DNA from: Parasedimentitalea marina | GTDB lineage: Bacteria > Pseudomonadota > Alphaproteobacteria > Rhodobacterales > Rhodobacteraceae | DNA length: 64,000 nt | Assembly: GCF_004006175.1 (NCBI RefSeq) | Contig: NZ_CP033219.1 | Span: forward strand, 4,353,126-4,417,125 | Reading direction: 5' to 3' | In this document: positions 50,660-58,906 of the stretch, one piece after another | Layout of the letters: the number at the start of each line of letters is the position of its first letter | Position numbering within the stretch: position 1 is the first letter of the stretch | Made by a program: the position numbers and the translations under genes | Notes under the pieces: model-generated | Told to the model about the DNA's origin: nothing | The model's database searches: none | What the model saw: only the letters and a program-made list of their open reading frames with translations

Positions 50660-52255
50660 ATGGCTCCCAAAGTACTCGTCTCCGACAAACTCTCCGAAAC
50701 TGCCGTTCAGATCTTCCGTGACCGCGGCATCGATGTTGATTTCATGCCTGACCTGGGCAAAGACAAAGACAAGCTGGCTGAAGTGATCGGTCAGTATGAC
50801 GGTCTGGCGATCCGTTCGGCCACCAAAGTCACCCCCACCATTCTGGAAGCTGCGACCAACCTGAAGGTTGTGGCCCGGGCTGGCATCGGCACCGACAACG
50901 TCGACAAAGACGCAGCGTCCAAGAAGGGCGTGATCGTGATGAACACACCCTTCGGCAACATGATCACCACAGCCGAGCACGCCATCGCGATGATGTTCGC
51001 CGTGGCGCGCCAGATCCCCGAGGCCAGCACTTCGACCCATGCCGGTAAATGGGAAAAGTCCAAATTCATGGGCACCGAGCTGACAAACAAAACGCTTGGC
51101 GTCATTGGTGCCGGCAATATTGGTGGTATCGTTTGCGACCGGGCGCATGGCCTGAAAATGAAGGTTGTCGCCTATGACCCCTATTTGGGTGAGGAAAAAG
51201 CCGACCAGATGGGCGTCGAAAAGGTCGAGCTGGACGAACTGCTGTCCCGCGCCGACTTTATCACTCTGCACGTTCCGCTGACTGATCAGACCCGCAATGT
51301 TCTGTCGCGAGAGAACCTGGCCAAAACCAAAAAGGGCGTGCGTATCATCAACTGTGCCCGTGGCGGTCTGGTGGACGAAGAAGCACTGGCTGACCTGCTG
51401 AAATCCGGTCACGTTGCCGGTGCGGCCTTTGACGTATTCGCAGATGAACCCGCCAAGGAAAACGCGCTGTTCAACCTGCCCAATGTGGTCTGCACGCCGC
51501 ATCTGGGCGCATCGACCTCTGAAGCGCAGGAAAACGTTGCTCTGCAGGTGGCCGAACAGATGTCGAACTACTTGCTGACCGGTGCCGTTGAAAACGCGCT
51601 GAATATGCCGTCGGTGACGGCCGAAGAAGCCAAGATTATGGGGCCTTGGGTCAAACTGGCTGATCACTTGGGTAGTTTTACCGGGCAAATGACTGATGAG
51701 CCAATCAAGGCAATTAACATCCTGTATGATGGTGTTGCCTCGGAAATGAACCTGGCGGCGCTGAACTGCTCGGTTGTGGCCGGCATTATGAAACGCGCCA
51801 ATCCCGACGTGAACATGGTTTCGGCTCCGGTTGTTGCCAAAGAGCGCGGTATCAAAATCTCAACCACCAATCAGGACAAATCCGGATCCTTTGATGGCTA
51901 CATCAAAGTGACAGTGGTGACTGACAAGCGCGAGCGCTCGGTTGGGGGGACTGTGTTTAGCGACGGCAAACCACGATTTATCCAGATCAAAGGCATCAAT
52001 ATCGATGCCGAAGTCGGCGCACATATGTTGTATACCACCAACGAAGATGTACCGGGAATCATCGGTACACTGGGTCAGACCATGGGTGAAAACGGCGTCA
52101 ACATAGCCAACTTTACGCTGGGCCGGGCTGAGGCTGGTGGCGAGGCTATTGCACTGTTGTATGTCGACGGTCCGGTCCCTGCCGATGCCCGCGCAAAACT
52201 GGCTGAAACGGGTTATTTCACGCAGATCAAACCACTGGCGTTTGACGTCGCCTGA
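50660..52255 (+). CDS. serA: D-3-phosphoglycerate dehydrogenase SerA, long form
   Basis: First step of serine synthesis: 3-phosphoglycerate to 3-phosphohydroxypyruvate with NAD. 531 residues as in the long type with an extra intervening domain and a C-terminal ACT domain (about 455-531). Rossmann motif GVIGAGNIGGIV near 145; catalytic Arg in INCARGGLVDEE; Glu and His in the FDVFADEPAKEN and TPHLGASTSEAQ region. The ATG at 50660 has AAAAGGA nine bases upstream. A strong terminator follows. Confidence 0.96.
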   Translation: MAPKVLVSDKLSETAVQIFRDRGIDVDFMPDLGKDKDKLAEVIGQYDGLAIRSATKVTPTILEAATNLKVVARAGIGTDNVDKDAASKKGVIVMNTPFGNMITTAEHAIAMMFAVARQIPEASTSTHAGKWEKSKFMGTELTNKTLGVIGAGNIGGIVCDRAHGLKMKVVAYDPYLGEEKADQMGVEKVELDELLSRADFITLHVPLTDQTRNVLSRENLAKTKKGVRIINCARGGLVDEEALADLLKSGHVAGAAFDVFADEPAKENALFNLPNVVCTPHLGASTSEAQENVALQVAEQMSNYLLTGAVENALNMPSVTAEEAKIMGPWVKLADHLGSFTGQMTDEPIKAINILYDGVASEMNLAALNCSVVAGIMKRANPDVNMVSAPVVAKERGIKISTTNQDKSGSFDGYIKVTVVTDKRERSVGGTVFSDGKPRFIQIKGINIDAEVGAHMLYTTNEDVPGIIGTLGQTMGENGVNIANFTLGRAEAGGEAIALLYVDGPVPADARAKLAETGYFTQIKPLAFDVA

Positions 52256-52284
52256 TCGTCAGGCCCAACTGCGAAGTCTGATAT

Positions 52285-52315
52285 GGGAATCGCCGTCCAG
52301 GCGGTTCCCTTTTTT
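52285..52315 (+). terminator. Rho-independent terminator after serA
   Basis: GGGAAtCGCC and GGCGGTTCCC form a 10-pair stem with one G-T pair around a 6-base loop, followed by six T. It ends the serC-serA unit. Confidence 0.88.
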
Positions 52316-52409
52316 GTACGCAATTGCCCCTTGCAGATCTTGCGTTCTCCTGTTGCTATGCCTCGCAATCCCAAGATGTATTGCAGTCCGCAAAAGATAG
52401 GTGAAAGAC

Positions 52410-53003
52410 ATGATTTCTAAGTTATTAGACGACACTCAGAAACAGGACGATACACCAGCTTCGGGTAAGCTTGACGCGCTGTTTTTTCAAAGCCGTAATG
52501 TGATTGTCACTGGTGAAATCAACGACAAGCTGGCCCAGCGCACCGTTGCCCATCTGCTTGCCTTGGCCGAGGCAGGCGACGATCCGATCAATATCTTCAT
52601 TTCCTCACCCGGTGGGCACGTGGAAAGTGGTGACATGGTGCATGATGTTATCCGGTTTATCCGGCCCAAAGTGCGTACTATCGGCACAGGGTGGGTCGCT
52701 AGCGCAGGGGCGTTGATTTACGTCGGAGCGCGCAAAGAGAACCGCTATTGCCTGCCAAATACCCGGTTTCTGTTGCATCAACCCTCTGGTGGAATTGGCG
52801 GTCAAGCGACCGATATGATGATCCAGGCCGAGCAGATTCGGATCATGCGGCAGCGATTTGACACACTGTTTTCCGAAGCAACCGGTCAGACGGCCACAAA
52901 GATTGCAGAGGATACAGCGCGGGATTTCTGGCTCACCGCACAAGAAGCTATTGAGTATGGCCTAGCCGGTAAAATAATCAAAACCGCGGATGAACTGGCC
53001 TAA
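52410..53003 (+). CDS. ClpP-family serine protease paralogue
   Basis: About 197 residues of the ClpP fold. The catalytic triad is complete: Ser in GTGWVASAGALIYVGA (standard ClpP reads ASMGA), His in TRFLLHQPSGG, Asp in ARDFWLTAQEA. FISSPGGHVESGDM is the substrate groove. No clpX gene adjoins, and the motif drift suggests a second ClpP rather than the housekeeping one. The ATG at 52410 is preferred; a GTG at 52401 would add three residues. A metallophosphoesterase gene follows 35 bases later. Confidence 0.87.
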   Translation: MISKLLDDTQKQDDTPASGKLDALFFQSRNVIVTGEINDKLAQRTVAHLLALAEAGDDPINIFISSPGGHVESGDMVHDVIRFIRPKVRTIGTGWVASAGALIYVGARKENRYCLPNTRFLLHQPSGGIGGQATDMMIQAEQIRIMRQRFDTLFSEATGQTATKIAEDTARDFWLTAQEAIEYGLAGKIIKTADELA

Positions 53004-53038
53004 CTCTTTAGCCTGATAAAACAGCAACAGGACCACCC

Positions 53039-53770
53039 ATGACCACTCCTATTTACGCCATCGGCGATATTCACGGCCAGCTCGAGATGCTGGAGGCCGC
53101 GCTAGAGCGTATTGAAGCGGACGGTGGCCCTGATGCACGCATCGTATTCCTTGGCGATTACACCGACCGCGGCCCGGATAGTCGGGGTGTGGTTGAACTG
53201 CTGAGACAGAGTCGGGAACAAGGCCGCAATTGGGTCACCCTGATGGGGAACCATGACCGGATGCTTTCGATGTTCCTAGAGGATTATCCGCGCATGGATA
53301 TGCAGATGAAGATAGGTTTTCATTGGCTGCATCCGGCCATTGGCGGAATAGAAACGCTTGCGTCCTATGGTGTTGACGTGGTCGACGGTGACCGTACCCG
53401 TGATGTTCATGACCGTGCGCGGGCTGCAGTTCCACAAAACCATCTTGATTTTATGGACAGTCTGCCAAGTCACCATGTTGAGGGTGAATTGCTGTTTATT
53501 CACGCCGGGATTCGCCCTGGCGTGGCGCTTAAGGATCAAGATATCGAGGACAAGATCTGGATTCGCCGCGAATTTCTGGACCACCCTGATCCGCACCCCT
53601 GGCTAGTCGTGCATGGGCACACTCAGGTTCAACAGCCCGAAAACCACGGAAATCGGGTCAATTTGGATTCTGGGGCTGGGTACGGTCGCCCATTGACCGC
53701 AGCCGTGTTTGACGGTCGAGATGTTTGTGTTCTCACCGAAACAGGTCGTGTTGCTCTTTTGCCAATATGA
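53039..53770 (+). CDS. Metallophosphoesterase (serine/threonine protein phosphatase type)
   Basis: 243 residues with all PPP-family metal motifs: AIGDIHGQ (residue 8), FLGDYTDRGPDS (about 39), LMGNHDRM (about 68) and VVHGHTQV (about 200), which ligate two metal ions. It resembles PrpA/ApaH-like bacterial phosphatases; substrates may be phosphoproteins or dinucleotide polyphosphates. It is 35 bases after the ClpP paralogue and may share its transcript. Confidence 0.9.
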   Translation: MTTPIYAIGDIHGQLEMLEAALERIEADGGPDARIVFLGDYTDRGPDSRGVVELLRQSREQGRNWVTLMGNHDRMLSMFLEDYPRMDMQMKIGFHWLHPAIGGIETLASYGVDVVDGDRTRDVHDRARAAVPQNHLDFMDSLPSHHVEGELLFIHAGIRPGVALKDQDIEDKIWIRREFLDHPDPHPWLVVHGHTQVQQPENHGNRVNLDSGAGYGRPLTAAVFDGRDVCVLTETGRVALLPI

Positions 53771-53840
53771 GCGAATAACGCACTATATTTCGACGTTCAT
53801 TTATTTTTTGAGTGTTTCCATGTTATGGAAGGTTAGTGGC

Positions 53841-53913
53841 TGAAGGGTCATTTTTTAGAAAAGTGATTTGTTATAACCTTTTATAACCCAAAAGGTGGTA
53901 TTGACCCCTCAGT
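53841..53913. other. Intergenic region with direct and inverted repeats
   Basis: TTATAACC occurs twice (53871-53878, 53881-53888) ten bases apart. TGAAGGGTCA (53841-53850) pairs, with one mismatch, with TGACCCCTCA (53904-53913). It lies between the converging metallophosphoesterase and tdh genes and may form a hairpin that ends both transcripts. No promoter is needed here. Confidence 0.3.
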
Positions 53914-53959
53914 CATGATTGCACTTGTGGCGCATGTCGAATTGAACGTGCATTCATGT

Positions 53960-55012
53960 CTAAGTTGTTTTTGACCAATCCAAGACAACTTTTCCGCTTT
54001 GCCCGGATTTCATCGCAGCAAACCCTTTTTCGAATTCATCAACTCCAAACCGGTGCGTGATGACATCGCTGACATCCAGTCCATTTTGCAGCATTGCGAT
54101 CATCTTGTACCAGGTTTCGAAAATCTCACGACCGTAGACGCCCTTGATGGTGATCGCCTTGAACACGATACGGCTCCAGTCCACCGGCGATTTACCCGGA
54201 GGGATACCCAGCAACGCGATGTGACCGCCCATCACCAGGGCCTCGATCATCTGGTCCAAGGCAATCTGATTACCGGACATTTCCAGCCCGACGTCAAACC
54301 CTTGTGTCATACCCAGTTCTGCGATCACGTCGTTCAGATCCTCAGTGGCGACATTCACCGGCCGCACGTTGGCGACTTTCTCCGCCAGCGCCAGGCGATC
54401 GGCGTTCACATCCGTTATCGCTACATGCCGCGCGCCCACATGCCGGGCTACAGCGGCGGCCATTATACCAATGGGGCCTGCGCCAGTGATCAATACATCT
54501 TCGCCCACAAGATCAAAGCTGAGCGCGGTGTGAACTGCGTTGCCGAGCGGGTCGAGGATGGCGCCAATGTCATCTGATACCTCGTCGGGCAAAGGTACAA
54601 CGTTAAACGCGGGCAGGCGCAGATACTGCGCAAAGGCCCCCTGTTCATTGACGCCTATACCACGGGTTTCGGGATCCAGATGAAACTTGCCTGCGCGTGA
54701 TTGGCGCGAATGGCGGCCGATCAGGTGGCCTTCGCCACTGCACCGTTGACCAATTTTCAGGTCGTTGACATTGCGTCCCAACTCGACAATCTCGCCAGCG
54801 AATTCGTGGCCGGTGATTAGCGGTACGGGCACTGTTTTGGCCGCCCATGCGTCCCAGTTCCAGATATGTACATCGGTGCCGCAGATGCCGGTTTTGTTGA
54901 TCTTGATCAGCACGTCGTCCGGACCAATTTCCGGTACCGGTGCGCGGGTCATCCATAGGCCTTCCTTAGGGTGGGATTTTTCCAACGCTTTCATGGTGTT
55001 TGGCTTGCTCAT
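53960..55012 (-). CDS. tdh: L-threonine 3-dehydrogenase
   Basis: NAD-dependent, zinc-containing oxidation of L-threonine to 2-amino-3-oxobutyrate. 350 residues. [15 protein letters not shown] is the group's hallmark with the catalytic Cys; [12 protein letters not shown] follows; [13 protein letters not shown] is the NAD site. The usual structural-zinc four-Cys lobe is not evident: around residues 90-110 only one Cys is seen ([11 protein letters not shown]), where E. coli Tdh has CGHCRNC. It overlaps kbl (ATGA), the next enzyme. Confidence 0.9.
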   Translation of the reverse strand: MSKPNTMKALEKSHPKEGLWMTRAPVPEIGPDDVLIKINKTGICGTDVHIWNWDAWAAKTVPVPLITGHEFAGEIVELGRNVNDLKIGQRCSGEGHLIGRHSRQSRAGKFHLDPETRGIGVNEQGAFAQYLRLPAFNVVPLPDEVSDDIGAILDPLGNAVHTALSFDLVGEDVLITGAGPIGIMAAAVARHVGARHVAITDVNADRLALAEKVANVRPVNVATEDLNDVIAELGMTQGFDVGLEMSGNQIALDQMIEALVMGGHIALLGIPPGKSPVDWSRIVFKAITIKGVYGREIFETWYKMIAMLQNGLDVSDVITHRFGVDEFEKGFAAMKSGQSGKVVLDWSKTT

Positions 55013-56196
55013 GTGATGATCCCCAAATCTTTGCCCACCTTACCAAAGGCCGTGAGTGCACGCTCCAGCTCGCCGCGTGTCAGCGCCGCATTCATCTGCG
55101 TGCGAATCCGGGCCTGTCCGCGTGGCACCACGGGAAAGAAGAACCCCGAGACATAGACGCCTTCGTCAAACAGTCGCGTGGCCATGTCCTGCGCCAATTG
55201 CGCCTCGCCCAGCATAACTGGCACAATCGGGTGCTCACCCGGCAGCAGGTCAAACCCGAGTGCGTCCAGCCCAGCGCGCCAGAATTTGGTGTTCTCGATC
55301 AGTTGTGCGCGTAGGTCGGCACCCTGTTCGACTAGCCGAATGGCTTCGAGCCCGGCAGCAACAATAGAAGGCGGCAGCGAATTGGAGAACAAATAGGGCC
55401 GCGCCCGCTGCCGCAGCAGGTCAATCACTGGCTGCGGCCCAGCGATATAACCGCCGATGGCCCCTCCCAATGCTTTGCCCAAGGTTCCCGTGACGATATC
55501 CACATCGATGCCAAAGTGATCCGGTGTTCCAGCACCGTTTGGCCCCATGAAGCCGGTGGCATGGCAGTCATCGACCATCAGAATCGCATCGTATTTGTCT
55601 GCCAATGCGCGGATTTCCGGCAGCTTGGCCAGATAGCCATCCATTGAAAACACACCGTCAGTGGCGATCATAATATGCCGCGCCCCGTCCTCGCGCGCTT
55701 GTTTGAGCCAGGCTTCAAGGTCGTTCATATCGCTGTTCAGATACCGATAGCGCTTGGCTTTGCACAGCCGGATACCGTCGATGATCGAGGCATGATTCAG
55801 ACTGTCCGAGATGATTGCATCCTCGGGTCCCAATAACGGTTCAAACAGCCCGCCATTGGCATCGAAACAGGCGGCAAACAGGATCGAGTCATCTTTGCCC
55901 AGAAACTTGGCCAGTCGCTGTTCCAGCTCGCGGTGGATATCTTGGGTGCCGCAGATGAACCGGACCGAGGCCATTCCGAATCCCTTGTCATCCATCACCC
56001 CGCGGGCGGCGGCGATCAGATCGGGGTGATCTGCCAGCCCCAGATAGTTGTTGGCGCACAGGTTGATAACCTCGCGCCCGCCAACAGTAATCTCGCCGCC
56101 CTGCGGCGAGGTGATCATTCGCTCACGCTTGGTCAGCCCCTCAGATTCGATCTGAGCCAGAGTGTTCGAGATGTCAGTCAAAAATGCGGTGGTCAT
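55009..56196 (-). CDS. kbl: 2-amino-3-ketobutyrate CoA ligase (glycine C-acetyltransferase)
   Basis: PLP enzyme that splits 2-amino-3-oxobutyrate with CoA into glycine and acetyl-CoA, completing threonine breakdown with Tdh. 395 residues. [14 protein letters not shown] opens the family pattern, [13 protein letters not shown] holds the PLP-contacting Asp-His, and [18 protein letters not shown] carries the PLP Lys (about residue 243). It is first in the kbl-tdh operon. The promoter region contains an ATCCGT...ACGGAT inverted repeat. Confidence 0.95.
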   Translation of the reverse strand: MTTAFLTDISNTLAQIESEGLTKRERMITSPQGGEITVGGREVINLCANNYLGLADHPDLIAAARGVMDDKGFGMASVRFICGTQDIHRELEQRLAKFLGKDDSILFAACFDANGGLFEPLLGPEDAIISDSLNHASIIDGIRLCKAKRYRYLNSDMNDLEAWLKQAREDGARHIMIATDGVFSMDGYLAKLPEIRALADKYDAILMVDDCHATGFMGPNGAGTPDHFGIDVDIVTGTLGKALGGAIGGYIAGPQPVIDLLRQRARPYLFSNSLPPSIVAAGLEAIRLVEQGADLRAQLIENTKFWRAGLDALGFDLLPGEHPIVPVMLGEAQLAQDMATRLFDEGVYVSGFFFPVVPRGQARIRTQMNAALTRGELERALTAFGKVGKDLGIIT

Positions 56197-56210
56197 GGGG
56201 CGAACTCCTT

Positions 56211-56240
56211 ATCCGTGGAATTGTATCTACCATAACGGAT
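56211..56240. promoter_or_regulatory. Inverted repeat ATCCGT-N18-ACGGAT upstream of kbl
   Basis: Six-base arms 15 bases before the kbl start. CATAACGGA in the right half also occurs at the start of the XRE-cupin gene (57522-57530), there as TCCGT-cata-ACGGA. This may be a shared operator; the match is short. Confidence 0.3.
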
Positions 56241-56372
56241 ATGATTCCCAAATAGGGGATTTCACTATTGTGGAAAAAAATCCGTGAAGATGGAATGTCG
56301 CGCGCGTGATAATAGCACTTGAACAGCGGCTAGGGGGCGGCAAGGGTTGCAGAAATTTTAGGGAGAGATTTT

Positions 56373-56867
56373 ATGACCAGAAACACTGCACTGACCCAGT
56401 TTGAACAGGCCCTGTCAGCTGCGGTCACATCGGACCAGGCCTATGACGCGCTCTGTGATTTGACCAAAGCACTGGTTGGCGTCAAATTGTTTACGGTGAT
56501 GACGGTGGACATGAAAACCGAATTGGCACGACGCGCCTATACTAGTGATCCGGAAAACTACCCGACATCGGGCACCAAGCCGATCACCCGCAACAGTTGG
56601 TTTGCCATCGTACATGACCTGCACGAATGCTTTGTCGCCAACACAATTGACGACATTGCAGCAGTTTTCCCTGATTATGAGTTGATCAATTCTCTGGGCT
56701 GTCAGTCGGTAGTAAATCTGCCCGTCGTAATCAGTGGCACATTGGCGGCGACGGTGAATATCCTGCACGAAGAGGGGTATTATTCAGAGGAACGCGTGCA
56801 CTGCGCAAAAGAGCTGTTGGCCCTACCATCCTTGGCAACGCTGTGTGTGGCATTGCGGCTTTCATGA
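56373..56867 (+). CDS. GAF domain protein
   Basis: 164 residues, all one GAF fold: FEQALSAAVTSDQAYDALCDLTKALVG helix (pieces: SAAVTSDQAYDALCDL), FTVMTVDMKTELARRAYTSDP strand pair and LPVVISGTLAATVNILHEEGYYSEERV near the end. No output domain is attached, so it is a lone ligand-binding module. It is divergent from kbl and isolated on the plus strand. GGGAGAG is a good ribosome site. The ligand is unknown. Confidence 0.82.
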   Translation: MTRNTALTQFEQALSAAVTSDQAYDALCDLTKALVGVKLFTVMTVDMKTELARRAYTSDPENYPTSGTKPITRNSWFAIVHDLHECFVANTIDDIAAVFPDYELINSLGCQSVVNLPVVISGTLAATVNILHEEGYYSEERVHCAKELLALPSLATLCVALRLS

Positions 56868-56957
56868 GCCAGGCCCCGCCCTGCGCTGCCTTCAAGTGTC
56901 ATCAACGTGTTTTAAGATGCGTCGTCGAAGCGACCGCCTAGAGCCCTGCGTTTAGCC

Positions 56958-57524
56958 TCACGCGTTTTTCACAATCAAAAATACACGCGCGGGGCCACAA
57001 AATGCAGTGATCGAATGGTCTACATCTGCTGCATATCGGGCGGTGTCTCCGGCCTTTAGCTGGTTTTTCGCGTTGCCTGAAGTCATAGAAATATCACCTT
57101 CTAACACTGTCAGTTGCTCGACCGCGCCGCGGGTGTGGGGGTGGCTGATCAAGGCGCCGCCTTTGTCAAACCGGATGTCATAAACCTCGTGGCCGCCGGC
57201 CTCTTCTGGCGGGGACAGGATGCGGATGCGGCAGCCTTGGCCTATGTTCTCGATCTTGGGCACATCGTCGGACCGCAACACGTCGATCCTGTCTTTTGCA
57301 TCCTTGGCGTCTAGCAGCCCGGCGAAATCCACCTGCAGGGCGCGGGTCAGGTTCCACAGGGTGGCAATGGTGGGCGAGCTTTCACCGCGCTCTATCTGGC
57401 TGACCATGGACCGGGACACGCCCGACAGATTGGCCACCGCTTCAAGGCTAAGGCCCTGGGCGCGGCGGGCCTCTTTCAGGCGTGAAGGCAGCAGTGTCAG
57501 GATATCGTCTGTGTTTTCCGTCAT
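56958..57524 (-). CDS. XRE family regulator with C-terminal cupin domain
   Basis: 188 residues: N-terminal helix-turn-helix (about 12-66: LKEARRAQGLSLEAVANLSG, VSRSMVSQIERGESSPTIATLW in part) and a cupin_2 ligand domain (about 105-185, ISHPHTRGAVEQLTVLEGD with the metal His-X-His). The frame runs far upstream, but the ATG at 57524 has AGGA at good spacing and opens the conserved part. It is divergent from the thiolase. Such regulators control amino-acid or polyamine catabolism. The start codon lies inside TCCGT-cata-ACGGA. Confidence 0.88.
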   Translation of the reverse strand: MTENTDDILTLLPSRLKEARRAQGLSLEAVANLSGVSRSMVSQIERGESSPTIATLWNLTRALQVDFAGLLDAKDAKDRIDVLRSDDVPKIENIGQGCRIRILSPPEEAGGHEVYDIRFDKGGALISHPHTRGAVEQLTVLEGDISMTSGNAKNQLKAGDTARYAADVDHSITAFCGPARVFLIVKNA

Positions 57525-57635
57525 AACGGAGTCCTGCGCCCCTAGGGCAGTTTTGTCAATGACGGGACGTCCAGGCAGACAGGGCGATGCTGCGGCTGCA
57601 TAACAACCGCAAAGGAATTCACAAGGAGAGATACA

Positions 57636-58811
57636 ATGACTGATATCGTCATTCTGGACGGAGCGCGGACAGCGATCGGCACTTTTGGTGGGGCATTGGC
57701 CAATACGGCACCCATTGATCTGGCAACCACGGTTTCCAAGGCTGCAATGGAGCGCGCAGGTGTGGCCCCTGAGCAAATCGGGACCATTGTGTTTGGCCAT
57801 GTGATCAATACCGAGCCACGCGATATGTATCTAAGCCGGGTGGCCGCGATGCAGGCGGGGGTGCCAAACGGGACCCCGGCGATGAACGTCAACCGGTTGT
57901 GTGGTTCGGGCGCGCAGGCGATTGTCTCGGCCGTGCAGTCACTGATGTTGGGCGATGCAGAGTTTGCCTTGGCGGGTGGGGCAGAGAACATGTCGCGCAG
58001 TCCCTTCATCATGCAGCAGCAGCGCTGGGGCGCGAAGATGGGCGATGTGACCTCGCTGGATATGATGCTGGGCGCATTGAACTGTCCGTTTGGCACTGGC
58101 CACATGGGAGTGACGGCGGAAAACGTCGCGGATGAGCATGACATCACACGGGCACAGATGGATGAGTTTGCATTGCTCAGCCAATCCCGGGCGGCTGCAG
58201 CGATTGAGGCGGGATATTTCCAGAGCCAGATCACCCCGGTGGAGGTCAAGGTCAAGCGGGACAGGGTGGCGTTTGAGGTGGACGAGCACCCGACAGCCAG
58301 CACGCTGGAGAAACTGTCCGGGTTGCGGACAGTGTTCAAAAAAGACGGACGGGTTACGGCTGGCAACGCCAGTGGCATCAACGACGGCGCTGCTGCAATG
58401 GTGTTGGCGACCGCCAGTGCCGCCGAAGCTGCTGGCTTGAAGCCCAAGGCGCGAATATTGGGATATGCCCATGCTGGTGTCCGGCCTGAGGTGATGGGGA
58501 TCGGTCCTGTTCCTGCCGTTAAGGCCTTGTTGAAGAAAACGGGCCTGGCAGCAAGTGATTTTGATGTGATTGAAAGCAACGAAGCCTTTGCGGCGCAGGC
58601 GCTGGCTGTGAGCAAAGAGCTGGGGTTGGACCCGGCGAAAGTGAACCCCAATGGTGGTGCGATTGCCTTGGGTCACCCGGTGGGCGCGACTGGCGCGATC
58701 ATCACCCTGAAAACACTGTATGAGTTGGAGCGCACAGGGGGATCAAAAGGATTGATCACCATGTGTATCGGTGGTGGTCAAGGCATCGCATTGGCAATTG
58801 AACTGCTTTGA
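57636..58811 (+). CDS. Acetyl-CoA C-acyltransferase (thiolase)
   Basis: 391 residues, biosynthetic/degradative thiolase. The nucleophile Cys is in NRLCGSGAQAIVSA (about residue 90), AGGAENMSRSPF is the second loop, NPNGGAIALGHPVGATGA holds the catalytic His, and CIGGGQGIA the second Cys. It could make acetoacetyl-CoA or cleave 3-oxoacyl-CoA. AAGGAGAG precedes the ATG. It is divergent from the XRE-cupin regulator, which may control it. Confidence 0.93.
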   Translation: MTDIVILDGARTAIGTFGGALANTAPIDLATTVSKAAMERAGVAPEQIGTIVFGHVINTEPRDMYLSRVAAMQAGVPNGTPAMNVNRLCGSGAQAIVSAVQSLMLGDAEFALAGGAENMSRSPFIMQQQRWGAKMGDVTSLDMMLGALNCPFGTGHMGVTAENVADEHDITRAQMDEFALLSQSRAAAAIEAGYFQSQITPVEVKVKRDRVAFEVDEHPTASTLEKLSGLRTVFKKDGRVTAGNASGINDGAAAMVLATASAAEAAGLKPKARILGYAHAGVRPEVMGIGPVPAVKALLKKTGLAASDFDVIESNEAFAAQALAVSKELGLDPAKVNPNGGAIALGHPVGATGAIITLKTLYELERTGGSKGLITMCIGGGQGIALAIELL

Positions 58812-58825
58812 ATTGAGAGTGGGGA

Positions 58826-58893
58826 GGGGGCTGTCTGCCCCCTCTTGGCCTAAGGCCAATTCACCCCCGAGGATATTTATGGCCAGATGAAGC
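58826..58893. repeat. Hairpin and dispersed-repeat copy after the thiolase
   Basis: AGGGGGC-tgtct-GCCCCCT (58826-58844) forms a perfect 7-base stem. It is followed by CCCCCGAGGATATTTATGGCC and AGATGAAG (58864-58893), the same core as in the large repeat at 37768. It lies between the converging thiolase and ubiB genes and probably ends both transcripts. Confidence 0.65.
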
Positions 58894-58906
58894 CCGCAGG
58901 AATCTT

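Noticed and set aside
50462..51688. Minus-strand frame of 408 codons opposite serA
   Set aside because: Antisense shadow of serA; no domain, and serA has all catalytic motifs.
57542..58651. Minus-strand frame of 369 codons opposite the thiolase
   Set aside because: Shadow frame; the thiolase on the plus strand has its complete active site.
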